From Priapulus caudatus (Eukaryota > Priapulida > Priapulimorpha > Priapulimorphida > Priapulidae), in the NCBI RefSeq assembly GCF_000485595.1, contig NW_014577438.1:85506-117895 (forward strand): a stretch of DNA of 32,390 nt. Direction: 5' to 3'. A program made the translations under genes and the position numbers. Under the pieces are notes generated by a model that was given only the letters and a program-made list of their open reading frames with translations, was not told the origin of the DNA and made no database searches. Shown here piece by piece: positions 19,251-30,543 of this stretch (positions within the stretch are counted from its first letter, which is position 1; each line of letters opens with the position of its first letter).

Positions 19251-19599
19251 ACAAACACCTGCGCCGTATATAGGAAATTGTTCATCATATATGAAGCCTT
19301 GCGTGTTTTTGTTTGCTGATCGTTGGTGTATGCAATATTAATGTTTTCCCATTCCTCGCGCCCATTCTTCTGCGTTAATACTCGCAGCTGAGTGTTAATG
19401 GGATGCTCTATTCTCAGGCTCACAGACAACGACACATAACGACTTATTAATTTCTCTTCCGGTGCTAAAACATTGATGTTCGAGCAGCGAATGCGCGCAG
19501 CAGAGCAGACCTACGATATCAGCTTGCACAGCCGCCTACGTGGGTACTGCTGCCACGGGCGTGTATCACACGATATGTAAACATTTCTCGCGTTTCCTC

Positions 19600-19800
19600 T
19601 CCCACGCACGTGTCGTCATCGCCACCTGTCGTCGCCGTCGTCGCCATCGTTGCAGTCGTCATTCATCATCAGTGTCGTCGTCATCATCGTAGTCGTTCTT
19701 CCTACTGCCGCTGTCATTGTTGCTAATATCATCGTTGTCGTTTTTTACGGTCATCGTCATTGTCGTTATGGCTACAATCATTCTCAACATCTCATCTAGT
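19600..19800. repeat. (GTC)/(CAT) trinucleotide-rich patch
   Basis: Imperfect GTCGTC and ATCATC repeats. One + frame reads as a hydrophobic Ile/Val stretch, but the repeats explain it. 19801-20147 holds no recognised gene. Confidence 0.7.
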
Positions 19801-20146
19801 CTCACTCATTATGAGCGCGTTGACACATTATTACGTTTTAAGTTCCCATACTCTAACTCGCATAAACTCCATATTTTCTTCAGTAAAATTGCGAATAGCG
19901 CTCCCCCAGCAAACCTAATGTACATGTATTGCAGAATAACGTCATACGCAACAGATGTCCGCGAGCACGCGATTCACTAAAAAACGCCAGTATTTTCATG
20001 AATTCAGCTTTCAGTATAGCTGAGGACACGACTGCGACCCAGCTACGTGCTCTTCCGCATGTGACTAATAAGGATAATGAATCCCTGGCGCTATAGAGCA
20101 GCTCTTCACTAATAACATAAGATGACTTTACACATACGCAGTACAC

Positions 20147-20147
<1 letters not shown>

Positions 20148-20200
<53 letters not shown>

Positions 20201-20346
20201 CACACACACACACACACGCACGCGCGCGCAGGCACGCAAGCACACAACGAATGCACGCTCGCGCGCCCATACACGCGCGCGCGCGCACACACACACACAC
20301 ACATACATACATACATACATACATACATACATACATACATACATAG
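20148..20346. repeat. (CA)n, (CG)n-rich and (CATA)n microsatellites
   Basis: A CA run at 20148-20197, mixed CACGCGCG sequence, then CATACATA at 20302-20346. 20347-21515 holds no recognised gene; the open frames there lack any family resemblance. Confidence 0.95.
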
Positions 20347-21511
20347 ATGCGCATACATACTACGCAACACAAAGAACGCGCGACGAGATTGATTCACAGA
20401 GGTGGAAAGACGCGCGCGGATAAAAGATTGGATTTCTCGTAATTTAATGCATTCTCGCCGTGGAAAACTAGCACGTAGGCGGACGATTATACTCATTCAA
20501 ATCGGGAAGGATTAGCATTGCAATCGACAAAGCAATAATGATGTAACGGAGCGCAAACGAAGTAGAAGAAAACGACAGCAATGTCGCGTTATCAAATCGT
20601 TTACATTACGCTCGCAGGTGCCGTAATTCCTATAGGACCTACACCGTCCCGTTTCTTTTCCGAGGCGAGATTTGAATTGCTCTAGTCGAATTCGTGTAAC
20701 TCTCTAATACGTCAGCTGTAACCCAAATTATAATAATACCCCGCTATGTCCGATGTGAGACATCCGCCATCCCTATAACTACAGGTGACCCAGGAGTTGG
20801 CTAGCGTATAGGAAATAGGAAAATAGCGAATAGGAAAAAAGTTGGGTTTCAACGCTAGCTCCATGTTCGTGGGAATAATCATGAATTGTAACTTCTGCAT
20901 TATTATGTCACACACACACAAACCCAACCAATAATCTAAGTACCAATGATAAACTTGCTGGCGATAAGTGATACTAGTTTCAAATAGTTTGCCGGTCGAA
21001 TTTATTCGTTTTTCTAGCGATATGAAAAATATATACATAGATACGCGTATATGTATATATGTAGACATGTGTTATTTGATTAGGACGATCTTTGCCTTTT
21101 CTCGAAAATATAGCCCATTGTTGGCTCTTTCCTGCCAAGCATTCGCCATGGTGATTATTTCATCTGCCGGGTCGGATCCAACCTGCGATCGTCGCGCCAC
21201 ATGGCGGTCTAACGTCGACGCCTTCTCACTCGGTGAGAGTTTTCGTACATGTGATTTATCTGAAAGGAAATACGCGGCGGCGTAAATGACATGATGCACA
21301 CAGGCTGCATATTTCGGTCTACTTTGTCGCTTGACAGCGATAATGTTTAAAACGCTTCGTCACACATGCAGCGTCGGTGCGCGAGGAACACATTGCTATG
21401 AATCTCGCCGCTTCATTTAATTAAATGTTAGATATCCGCACTATGCGCATACGCAAAGAATAGGCAAGTGTAGCATAAAAAATACAGAAATAAGGAACGC
21501 GGCAGTGGGCT

Positions 21512-21520
21512 TACGCGTGC

Positions 21521-21580
<60 letters not shown>

Positions 21581-21620
21581 CGCGCGCGCGTCGTGTGCGC
21601 GTATGTTTGTGTGTGTGCAT
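21512..21620. repeat. (GT)n microsatellite with GCGC block
   Basis: A GT run of about 26 units, followed by CGCGCGCG and TGTGTGTG sequence, which could adopt Z-DNA. Confidence 0.95.
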
Positions 21621-24520
21621 ATATGTATAATACTATATATACCTCAAAGTACTACTTATACTATATCATACCTATCACTAATGCGTCCCGCCATGTGATG
21701 TCGTACCGTATACGTCGCGTGCATTCCAATTGCCGTGCGTGCGTGCAGTTCGTGGGATCAGTAGCGTGGCGTCATGGTGTTGTTTAAATCATAGATGTAC
21801 TAACCGCGGTTATCCCTGCGTTTATTTTTAATCCAGTTGAGATAATCCGCACGCTAATGGCAATTAGCGAAAATTAAAGGAAATATAAAATCAAATAAGC
21901 TCATTAGTTAAGGTTATTCTTTCTACGTTAGCACTCCACTAAAATCACCGCTTCATGGCGTGTCTGCGAGTCAAACTATTAACACAACACTATCCGGTAA
22001 ATAATACATTTTATACACATGCAACATGTAATTAAACATAATATATTAATATACCTAGTATATACTTTTATATTTCTTTTAAGTGTGCGTGGACGTGTAG
22101 TCCGGTGTGGTGCACTCCATTTATTTTATTGGCTGCACTGTTTTTGTGCTGCGCATGCCGTTTGCGTTGTTGTCGTTGAGTATCGTAGTACAGTCCCGTA
22201 CAACAAACACGCACGCACAGCCTGCGCGTTGCGCACTACACAACACGACATGGCAAGGCACACACACCGAAGCGCTGTTTCATGAACAGAGCATCGGCCT
22301 CGGCCGAATTACCGGTTATTTTTCAGACCTGTCTAAGATGAGTGTCCAATGACACTGGGTAGCTCACTCACAAAAAAATGCACAAACAAATGAGTGAGTG
22401 AGACAGAACGTCAGTTTTTAATTGAGGCAACCATCGACATACAATGTAATCGGAAACGAAAGAGTATATATCGGGAGAACTCCCGACTATAATATTCTTG
22501 ATAACAGTTATATGGTACATTTTTATGTAAAAATAAATGGTTTGAGATGTGAAAGGATCTGAGTGGGCCGAGCGAAGCCTCCAAATCAGGCGTTACAAAA
22601 CACACACACCAAAACGAATACCAACACACGCGAGCGAGCATTCACAACACGAGCGAGTCTCTTTATTAAACTAACCAAATACTAACTACACGACAAACAA
22701 TTTATCAGGCCACCGACCACGCTACGCGCCTAAAACCCGGCGAGAGCCGCCACGAGCATCGCAAGGCACACACACCGCAAACTCTCAACTGATAACGCAT
22801 AGTCAAAGAATTGAAGAGGATACGGCCTTATTCGACGTAGCTGCTCAATCTGTAAAAACCAAAACCCGGTGAACAATCGACGGTCCTACTGGTCCCCAAC
22901 CGCCGACCACAACACAACTTTATTGGTCACAGACGAAACGTTATGTCGAGCGGTTCATGGGCAAATGTTTAACTTGCTACCGGCTCAAATCGGAGCTCAT
23001 AACTACTCAGAGCGGCACCACACAAGTCGTGAGTTGCCGAGCACACAATAAAGCGCATCTAGTGATTCTTAAATTCGCATACAAGTAGCTATGCTTAGGA
23101 CTAGCAACGAAAAGAAATAAAACACTGAATTTTCGACTGGTTTGAGAGCTTCGGTGCTCCAGAGAGAGATTGAGGCCTCGCCCTCCCGCTCTGCAGGCAC
23201 GACTGGCGCGTCGTCCTAGCAAATAACACACTAGATCGCAATGACTAGCGCCCGCGCGCGTTCGTTAGGACCTTATGTCCATTTGTAAAACAAATATTAC
23301 ACCGTCGTCAAGAGAAATACGACGTCTTTTCATGTCGGGCGAGCGATGTCGTGAGCTAGGCAGAGAGGAGCGCCATATTTTGCATTAAAGAATTGTCAAT
23401 GCAAATCATCGTCAGCCATATTTGTAAAACGAACCGCGCAAGGACAGTGAAGCAACCACCCCAAGTCACGAGAGCCGTAACCTTGTTCGTTATGCTCGTC
23501 CGCTCTAAAAGATTGCTTTCGGTCATCACGAGAGTGCCATTAATAACCACACCTAACAAACCCACACTCTGCATTCTTGTTTGTAAATTATCAAGACCAG
23601 AGGGAACCCGACAAATCAGATGATAGACGAGACCGCTGAGACGCTGAGAGCCAGAGATCACAACCAAGAGGAAGAGAATAAGCGAGAGAGAGACCGATTG
23701 GAGAACGAATGAGAGACTGAGAGCACGATAGAATGAGGAGCAAATAACCAGAAAGAGAGAGAAGCAATTTTGAGCCGAAAAAGAGAAAGACTGATGGCAT
23801 GACGAGAGAGAAGAACGATACGGGAGGGGGCAGTCCGACGAATATATATATATATCGAAATTCAATAGCTGTTGTCGTTCACCAAAATACAGGTACGTTT
23901 AATAGAGCTAGTCATATAATTGAACTATAAAATAACAATATCATAATTAGCGCTAAACAATTTTACAATATCAAATTTATTTGACTGCGGTCCATAAGCT
24001 GACGTCTGCTCCTTGTAGAGCAGTTAACTGCGCCTTTGACCGTAGCTAAAGTCTTGACTTCGTACGGATCTACGATGCCGTGCGGGAACACGTTAGTAAC
24101 AGAGGAATCACATGCAAACGTGTTGCACGCAATAGCCTCAGAATCCTTGACCCGAGCGAGAGGTGAGAGTCTAAATAAATTTCATCGCAATTGGGGAATC
24201 ACGAGAATCAAGATAGCGCACGCGCAACCCGTGGCCTGCGCTGTGTGAGCGGGCCAAATCCGTAATTTAGCTTGCGGTTATTTATTATGGTATGGCCCCG
24301 TCGTAACAGCACAGCGGGCGATTCACAAACCCTACCGCGCCGGGGCAATCCGTAGTCAAAGGGATGAGTCTAGCACTATGAATCCCTTCAAATACTAAAG
24401 CACAATATTACATTTATCTGGAATGTATCTTTAATTTTGAAGCTTCAGACTTGCGCGCGCCGGCGCCCTCCATTTTTGAAACTCGGACTCCCATCTTATT
24501 GAGGGTCCTTGGAGAGTGCT
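21621..24520. other. No gene recognised
   Basis: Mixed-composition sequence with several chance open frames. The 169-residue open frame on the - strand (23356-23865) is Ser/Leu rich because 23620-23820 is GA rich, and it has no recognisable domain. A 17-bp motif GCAAGGCACACACACCG occurs near 22253 and 22761, hinting at a diverged repeat. Confidence 0.45.
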
Positions 24521-24524
24521 TCCG

Positions 24525-25195
24525 CATCGACCCCCCGAGTGTGAGCAAATGAGTTTGCATGGTGCGAGGGTGGCCCCTAAATACGCAAAACATTCAGGTT
24601 CTTTGTTAACCAGTACACGATCACAATCGACAATTGTATATTTAACCGCGGTATCCGACCTACTTCGCGATGATAGTCTCCAAAAAAGCCATGCTAATGA
24701 ATCCCTATCAAGAAGACGACCGTGGCAAAAAAACTACTTTTTTGTTTACGCTGCACCATCCTACCCGCCTTTTATCTTCTACATTCAAGCTGAAAAGGAC
24801 CAACTGATGCCTTAGTGGCCGGGATCAGCGGCAGTGCTATACTCTTATTGTGTCAACGCGGCGCAGGAAAGTAGATTTCATGGCCTTTCAATAATGTGAT
24901 AAAAACGGTAGTCCAGCGCCTGAAATATCACTCGGTCCTTAGACGCATTCTTCAGAAAATGTCGGATATCTGACCTTTCCCCCAGCTGGCGCCTTGACCT
25001 GTGACCCAAATTTCGGCAGCTGGTGATGGTTTCCTCCCCATCACACTATACATGCGGAAATAGAAAGAGGCGTATGGTCGAGATATCGCGCTGGCGAGTG
25101 CTCGAGAAGGCGATTTGTAAGTCACACGGCGAATTTCCCCATATTCCTACTCCTATATCTCGTTAAGTTAAAACGGGGATAATATTCACATCCTC
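24525..25195 (+). repeat. Degenerate dispersed repeat, copy A (left part)
   Basis: Collinear but diverged similarity to 28770-29395. Shared landmarks are the CGCAAAACATTCAGG/CGCAAGCATTCAGGG block, TCATGG(C/T)CCTTTCAATAA near 24878 and 29097, CAGAAAATGTC near 24953, a GTGATGG block near 25023, and TTAAGTTAAA near 25164. The repeat contains TGACCT-type motifs. It encodes nothing intact and is probably an old non-autonomous transposon. Confidence 0.6.
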
Positions 25196-25199
25196 CAAT

Positions 25200-25395
25200 T
25201 GACAGAAAAAGAGACAGAGAAAAGAAAGAAAAACAGAGAAGAAATTATTTGATAAATGCTCTGTATATAAACACGAGAGAGAATAAAAGAAATCTTATCG
25301 TTAAAGCAGAAAAAAAAGAACTGAGAAGAAGAAAAAAAATTTTTTTTTAGTTATTTTGTTCAACAAGAGCACGGAGAAAAAAAAAACCGTTTTTT

Positions 25396-25427
<32 letters not shown>

Positions 25428-25850
25428 GCCGCCCGTTAACCAAAAAAAAAAAAAAAATGAAGAAAGACGACGCAAAAACTAAAAAAAATAAAAAACAATA
25501 AAAAGTAAGAGAAAAAATAAGAGTAAAAATAAATATAGCAGAGAATATAAGAGAGAAAGAGTATCACGAAACACTATCCATAAATGTTCGTTAAAAAAAA
25601 AAAATCCTCACTTCTTGAAGAAAAACCACATCAGCAAAAAAAAATAAAAAAAAAAAAAAAACAAGAAAAAAAAAAAAAAATTTTAAAGACAAAAAAAAGA
25701 GGAGAGTGGAGAAAAAGAAGAGAGAGAAGAGAGAGAGGAGGATAAATAAATGAAAAGAAATAAAAAGAAATATAAACATAATTAAAAATAGAAAAAAAAA
25801 CGCAAATATAAAAGACACGAAAATATAAATTCGATGCCCGCTGATAATGC
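25200..25850. repeat. 650-bp A/G-rich block with poly(A) runs
   Basis: Almost entirely A and G on the + strand, including an uninterrupted run of about 30 A near 25400 and others near 25445, 25636 and 25665. It sits between two pieces of copy A that are adjacent in copy B. The Phe/Leu-rich open frames on the - strand are artefacts. Homopolymers of this length are prone to sequencing error. Confidence 0.85.
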
Positions 25851-25855
25851 CGACC

Positions 25856-26060
25856 ACGCATCTTAGACCTTTGAGCGCCTTGACCCCCCAGTTCGGACAT
25901 TACACCCTGAGAGTACCTTTTAGCGATGCTCCCAACCTCCGCCTCGACCCACGACGTCCAGAATATACATAAAGGACCGAGCGCGATAACGCGAGTCAGC
26001 GGTTTAATGCTAGCCGCACACTTATACGATTTTGCAGCTGTGCACATGCGAGCGACAAAA
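25856..26060 (+). repeat. Degenerate dispersed repeat, copy A (right part)
   Basis: It resumes the similarity to copy B: CTTGACCCCCCAGTTCGGACAT corresponds to TTGACCCCAGCTTCGACAT near 29417, followed by an ACGTCCAGAATAT block matching ACGTCCCAAAATAT near 29461. Similarity fades past about 26030. 26061-26630 holds no recognised gene. Confidence 0.5.
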
Positions 26061-26634
26061 AGCAAACACCGCCACCACTTATACGAACCCTGCTCGCCCG
26101 ATTCAAGAAATCTAACGCGAATGATGAGGACCAACCGCACACCGTCCCGAAATCCAAAAGTAGACGGCAAACCAATGGCACTCTCATGCGTTCATATAAC
26201 GGTAATTTTTAAATTAAAAGTCGTGAGTAGCTAAGGGAGTCCCGAGAGTAGCTAATCGCCATCAAGGCTCCACGCAAGTCGCAAGTTCTGCACGTTGCGC
26301 CGAGAGAGCGGTTCCCATGGCGGCTGCTCTGTGTGGAGCTGGTCATTGTGCCCTAATCCATAAAGCACCCAGCACACGTAGCGACGCAGTAACACCGCCC
26401 CCCTCGCCGATATGCCGGAGTAACGAGAGCAAGCAACGCACACAATATCGCAAGGCTCAGCCAAGTCGAGTAAGCCTCGCACACATAGCCGAACGCTCGC
26501 GAGGAGCGTGCTCCCGATTCAAAATGAATCGGCCAAAGATGGACGCTCGCCGCTTTTCGCCCAGAAAAAAATAAATATAGAGAGAAGCGGAGCCAAAAAT
26601 TCTTTAAGACTCCTGTAAGCTCAATACACTAGAA

Positions 26635-26745
26635 CCATGCTCAAGCAGATTGACAGGCCCTTCAAAAATCACGCTCCCGGTCGTGATAGTGTGGCGGCTA
26701 GCATAAGATTTGTGCCAACTGGTCGTGACTAAGATAACCACGGAC
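26635..26745 (+). repeat. Possible third fragment of the dispersed repeat
   Basis: GGCTAGCATAAGATTTGTGC followed by CAACTGG (26695-26721) resembles GCGGTTAAGATTTGTGCCAC in copy B near 29492. The match is short and imperfect. Confidence 0.35.
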
Positions 26746-28765
26746 AGTTTTAAACCCTCCCTACCCAAATCAACTATGGGCGATTCCTACAGAGATGCAT
26801 CTGCAACTTGCGCGTCAAGCCTGGAGCAATAATAATAACGTAAATACACAATCGCGCCCTAAATTTCATAAAATATTCTCCGAAAATGATTAGTAACGAA
26901 CAGAGTACTGGAGAGGAGCAGGAAAACATGCAACACATAACCGTGTACCTAGATAATTATCGCCTGTCTAAATATAATTCACGCCATGAGCCTTATAAAA
27001 ACAATGAGTTTCTCGGGAACTAGTTTTCATTGTGAGCTGTAAGAAGCGTAGACAATTTAGGGTTTTTTCCCAGAGCACCTTGTTTATTCGTGATGCTAAT
27101 TCTGGTCAGCGAAAGAAAAAGCGGCCACCTCTGAAACGCGCATGTTTGTGGCGTACGAATACGCGTAATCGACATTTCGAAGGATCAGAATGATACAATC
27201 GTAGAAAACGAAAGCGTGTCCATACACACCACGTCCTCCGTCGTGGTTGCGCTTCGATTACTGAAAATCGGCAATCTGTTGACCTTTGCTTTAAAATATC
27301 AGAATTGTCATCCGAACTGGACTTGTGTAACGTACATGTTGTATCCACGCCAGCCTAAAATAGCCATTAATATGGCCTATACGCACTACTGCAACTGAAA
27401 AAATGCTGCATAATGCTGGCGAAGTAATCGATATATGAGTGATAAGACCTGAACTTTTCATTGGTGAGTACTGTAATGTTTGAATCTATGACTGTCTAAG
27501 CTAACACCACCGTAATTTCGGAATTCGCAAATAGGGTTGAAAATTTGTGTATACATTTGAGGGGGGCGAACTCCCGGATCCCGCGGGGGGGGGGGTCATC
27601 GCGAATCAACCCCAATGCAAGCGCCCAACTCTCTCTGGCTATCCGCGAACGCAAACCTGTTGATGCTATTTTTATCACGACTCCACTCCCTAGGCCCACT
27701 CACAATAGAGAGCAGATCTATTACCCTTAGTCGAGAGCCGACTGCATTATTCAAGGTCCATAAACATGCCACCGAAGCAAATGCCAGCGCCAGGAAGCAC
27801 CGAGACAATAAAAAGTGCCTTGATGAATATACCGCACACCGGTCAACGTGAGCAGTTGTGTGCTATATACACCGAGAGTCTCCGAACTACCCTCGCGCTC
27901 TACTTCCACGAAATTTTTTTTTTTATTTAGAGCAACGAAGGAGGCAGCAGGTACTTTGTATAGAGTATTTTTCAATCAAAGGATTGGCAGCGTACAACAA
28001 CCAAGTGCGCGCGACTGTTATGAATGCATCACAAAGCGACACCGCGGTTGAAACTGTACGTAGCAGGCTGTGACCCTGATGCAAATACTCCACTTGGAGT
28101 ACCACTATCAAAGAGGCACCAACATTCGAAAAAGAGCACCCTGGCCTGTGTTTTGCATCACAGCGATTACGTCACTGCGAGAGCAATATATATAACGGAA
28201 ATTAACTACTCACAGATCACCAAGATCTAAAATCTATGATAGTATCTAGCTCTCGACTATCAGCACAAAGGTTAGAAATCCATCAGCCCAATAAAAAAAG
28301 ATAAGCTGTCGTAATTCTTTATACATTACCTCCCGCGAAAATAAATTGAGAGAGACAATGTATTATTCATGTAATATATAAGTCGCTTCAAGAGCTAGAG
28401 CGAGTTGGTCGCCGCGGTGTCGATGGAGGATCAGCTGGGGAGCCATTGGGGCTGCCCATCTTGAATATAGTAGGAAGGTGGCCGATTAAGAGCACAACAT
28501 GCAAGTTGACCGCGAGATGGCAATGTCTAATAAATGACACAAGTGCATTCACAATATAATCAAAAGATGCATCCTAATCTCTCGTGCGTGAAAATTAGAT
28601 AGAGCGCTACACTTCGCGAGGTTGGCTGAATTCCACAGGTTCACGTATAAAATTGCGAGTGCATGCGAGGTAAATTTCGTCTCAAACTGTGAGTAACACA
28701 CTCATGAACTATTTAGCAGAGTTGCCAGGGCAATAAAATTACTGAAATCTAGAATAGTGCCAGTT
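26746..28765. other. No gene recognised; poly(G) at 27584-27594
   Basis: Non-coding-looking sequence with many short overlapping open frames of about 60-80 residues on both strands and no domain signatures. A homopolymeric G run near 27590 is the only simple repeat of note. Confidence 0.45.
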
Positions 28766-28769
28766 CACC

Positions 28770-29585
28770 CCCATGCCATGCGTAAGGCGGCCCCAATGTT
28801 TTGGCCTACACACGCAAGCATTCAGGGTTCATTACAGTGTGCTATTAATCAGGTGCAACTCAGGGTGCTAATACAGACGCTTTAGAACATAACTATGATT
28901 TAAGGGAGCGTAAACCCATTGTTCACCCAACATTTGCCTTTGGCAATTGGAACTGTGCAACTGTAGCCTCACATCCACATAGCAAAAGCAGTTCAGTCCT
29001 TTGTTTAACAGTCAGCAATCCATGTTAACACCTCCTCTTGAGGGTCAAGAAGGTTATCCGACACTTACTCTTAGCATGTCAGGCAAGAAAGTACATTCAT
29101 GGTCCTTTCAATAAAGCCGATAAAAATGCTAGGGTCATCGCGAAACAAAAGTTTTTTCAATCAGCTCGCGTCACACATGTCCTCAGAAAAATGTCTAAAA
29201 TCTGCCTGTGCCCCGTCCATTGACCTTGACCGTTGTGAGAGCCTCCAATCTCGGCACAGTGATGGCTTTTCTAACCAATGATGCTATAACACCGACTATC
29301 CACCGAGCCTAGGTCGAGCCGTTTAGATTGTGCCGCAATCTGACATTCCTCCTATGACTTAAGTTAAAGGAGGGAATGTTCCCCCTTGCTTTTAGCACCT
29401 CTTGACCTTTGACCTTTTGACCCCAGCTTCGACATCCAACTCGTTTGACGATCCCCCCCAAACGTCCCAAAATATCGTGACCGTACGTCGAGCGGTTAAG
29501 ATTTGTGCCACTGTTGACTGGACGCACGGACCGGACGCACGGACGCACGATCATGCGATTCTAAAGCTGCATCTGACTAATGTCA
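28770..29585 (+). repeat. Degenerate dispersed repeat, copy B
   Basis: This is the uninterrupted relative of 24525-26060. It includes TGACCT half-sites at 29403, 29410 and 29418, and ends in GGACGCACGGAC-type tandem sequence (29519-29550), a tail typical of some invertebrate interspersed repeats. No intact coding sequence. Confidence 0.6.
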
Positions 29586-30015
29586 GATGAGGTAAAAAAT
29601 GATGCAAAAAGGACTAGTGAATGGGGAGGAAAAATGAGCATTTCATCTCCGAATAAAATAGCGTAATGCACTCATACATAAAAGGTCAATATAGGTATGC
29701 ATATAAGGCAGATGCTCTTGAAACATTTGACTTAAGAGTACACATTAGAATGAGCGATCATTCACACATCATTTGGTCTCTCATTTATGCACTTCCATTT
29801 GACCTTATTTGATGTTTGATATATTTAGTTATGAAGTCCTTAACGAGAGCAAGATAAACTCCTGATAATATATATATATAATATGTACGTGTTGTGTACG
29901 TGCTGCTTGCGTGCATGCCATGCATGTGCTGCGTATGCATGTATGCAACGCTCTCACTCCACCACGCACGGCACGCACACACACACACCCCTAAACTTGA
30001 CTACCTAATCTATCT
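29586..30015. other. No gene recognised; (TA)n and GCATGC-rich patch
   Basis: A TA run at 29866-29882 is followed by imperfect palindromes around GCATGCCATGCATG (29912-29945) and a short (CA)n. Confidence 0.5.
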
Positions 30016-30017
30016 CT

Positions 30018-30125
30018 ACGTACCTACCTACCATTCATAGTCTGCGCTGCCCTGTCCTCCCTATCTACCCGCCTGCCTACGCTACCTACCTACCTACCCA
30101 ATCCCCCAAACCACCCACCCCGACC
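30018..30125. repeat. (TACC)n / CCTACC-rich tract
   Basis: Imperfect TACC tetranucleotides and C-rich sequence. It is complementary to the (GGTA)n tract near 30505-30540. Confidence 0.85.
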
Positions 30126-30502
30126 CCTCCAAAGATTGGCACTTTGGCAATGAAAAGTGTCAACGACACTATACTCACATTGGTGTGATAGAAGAGGAAG
30201 ATAGATATTTAAAATTTGGTAAAGTGTTTGCCATTATGATGCCCAAAATGTATTCAAATGTCCTTAAATTCCTGTTTTTATAAGCTAATAGAAATTTCCC
30301 TGTTTTTGTTTCAGGTTAGTTTTAATGCGAAAATACATGTCTTCAGATCTGAAAGTCTGAAATCTGGGCGAGAGATGGCGCTACGCCTAAAGATCGCCAT
30401 TGGGTTATCGATTATCGCACAAAGCCAATAAAATATTACAGTAAAAATCACTGTAAACGAAGAAATCTAATACACAATATTAAAACATAGTTATGATTAG
30501 GC

Positions 30503-30543
30503 TAGGTAGGTAGGTAGGTAGGTAGGTAGATAAGGTAGGTAAG
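30503..30543. repeat. (GGTA)n tract
   Basis: TAGGTAGG units in the orientation opposite to 30018-30125. The intervening 380 bp would form the loop of a large hairpin. Confidence 0.9.

Noticed and set aside
19640-19800. Open frame of Ile/Val-rich residues resembling a membrane segment after a tgcag
   Set aside because: Explained by GTC/ATC trinucleotide repeats; no conserved features.
20620-20632. Terminal exon of the neuropeptide gene (ctcgcag|GTGCCGTAA)
   Set aside because: It would add only two residues after a poor pyrimidine tract; such a match is expected by chance.
23356-23865. 169-residue - strand open frame
   Set aside because: Ser/Leu-rich composition follows from a GA-rich stretch; no domain, signal or splice partner.
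25591-26170. 179-residue - strand open frame
   Set aside because: Half is poly(Phe/Leu) from the A-rich block; the other half lies in the degenerate repeat and matches no family I know.
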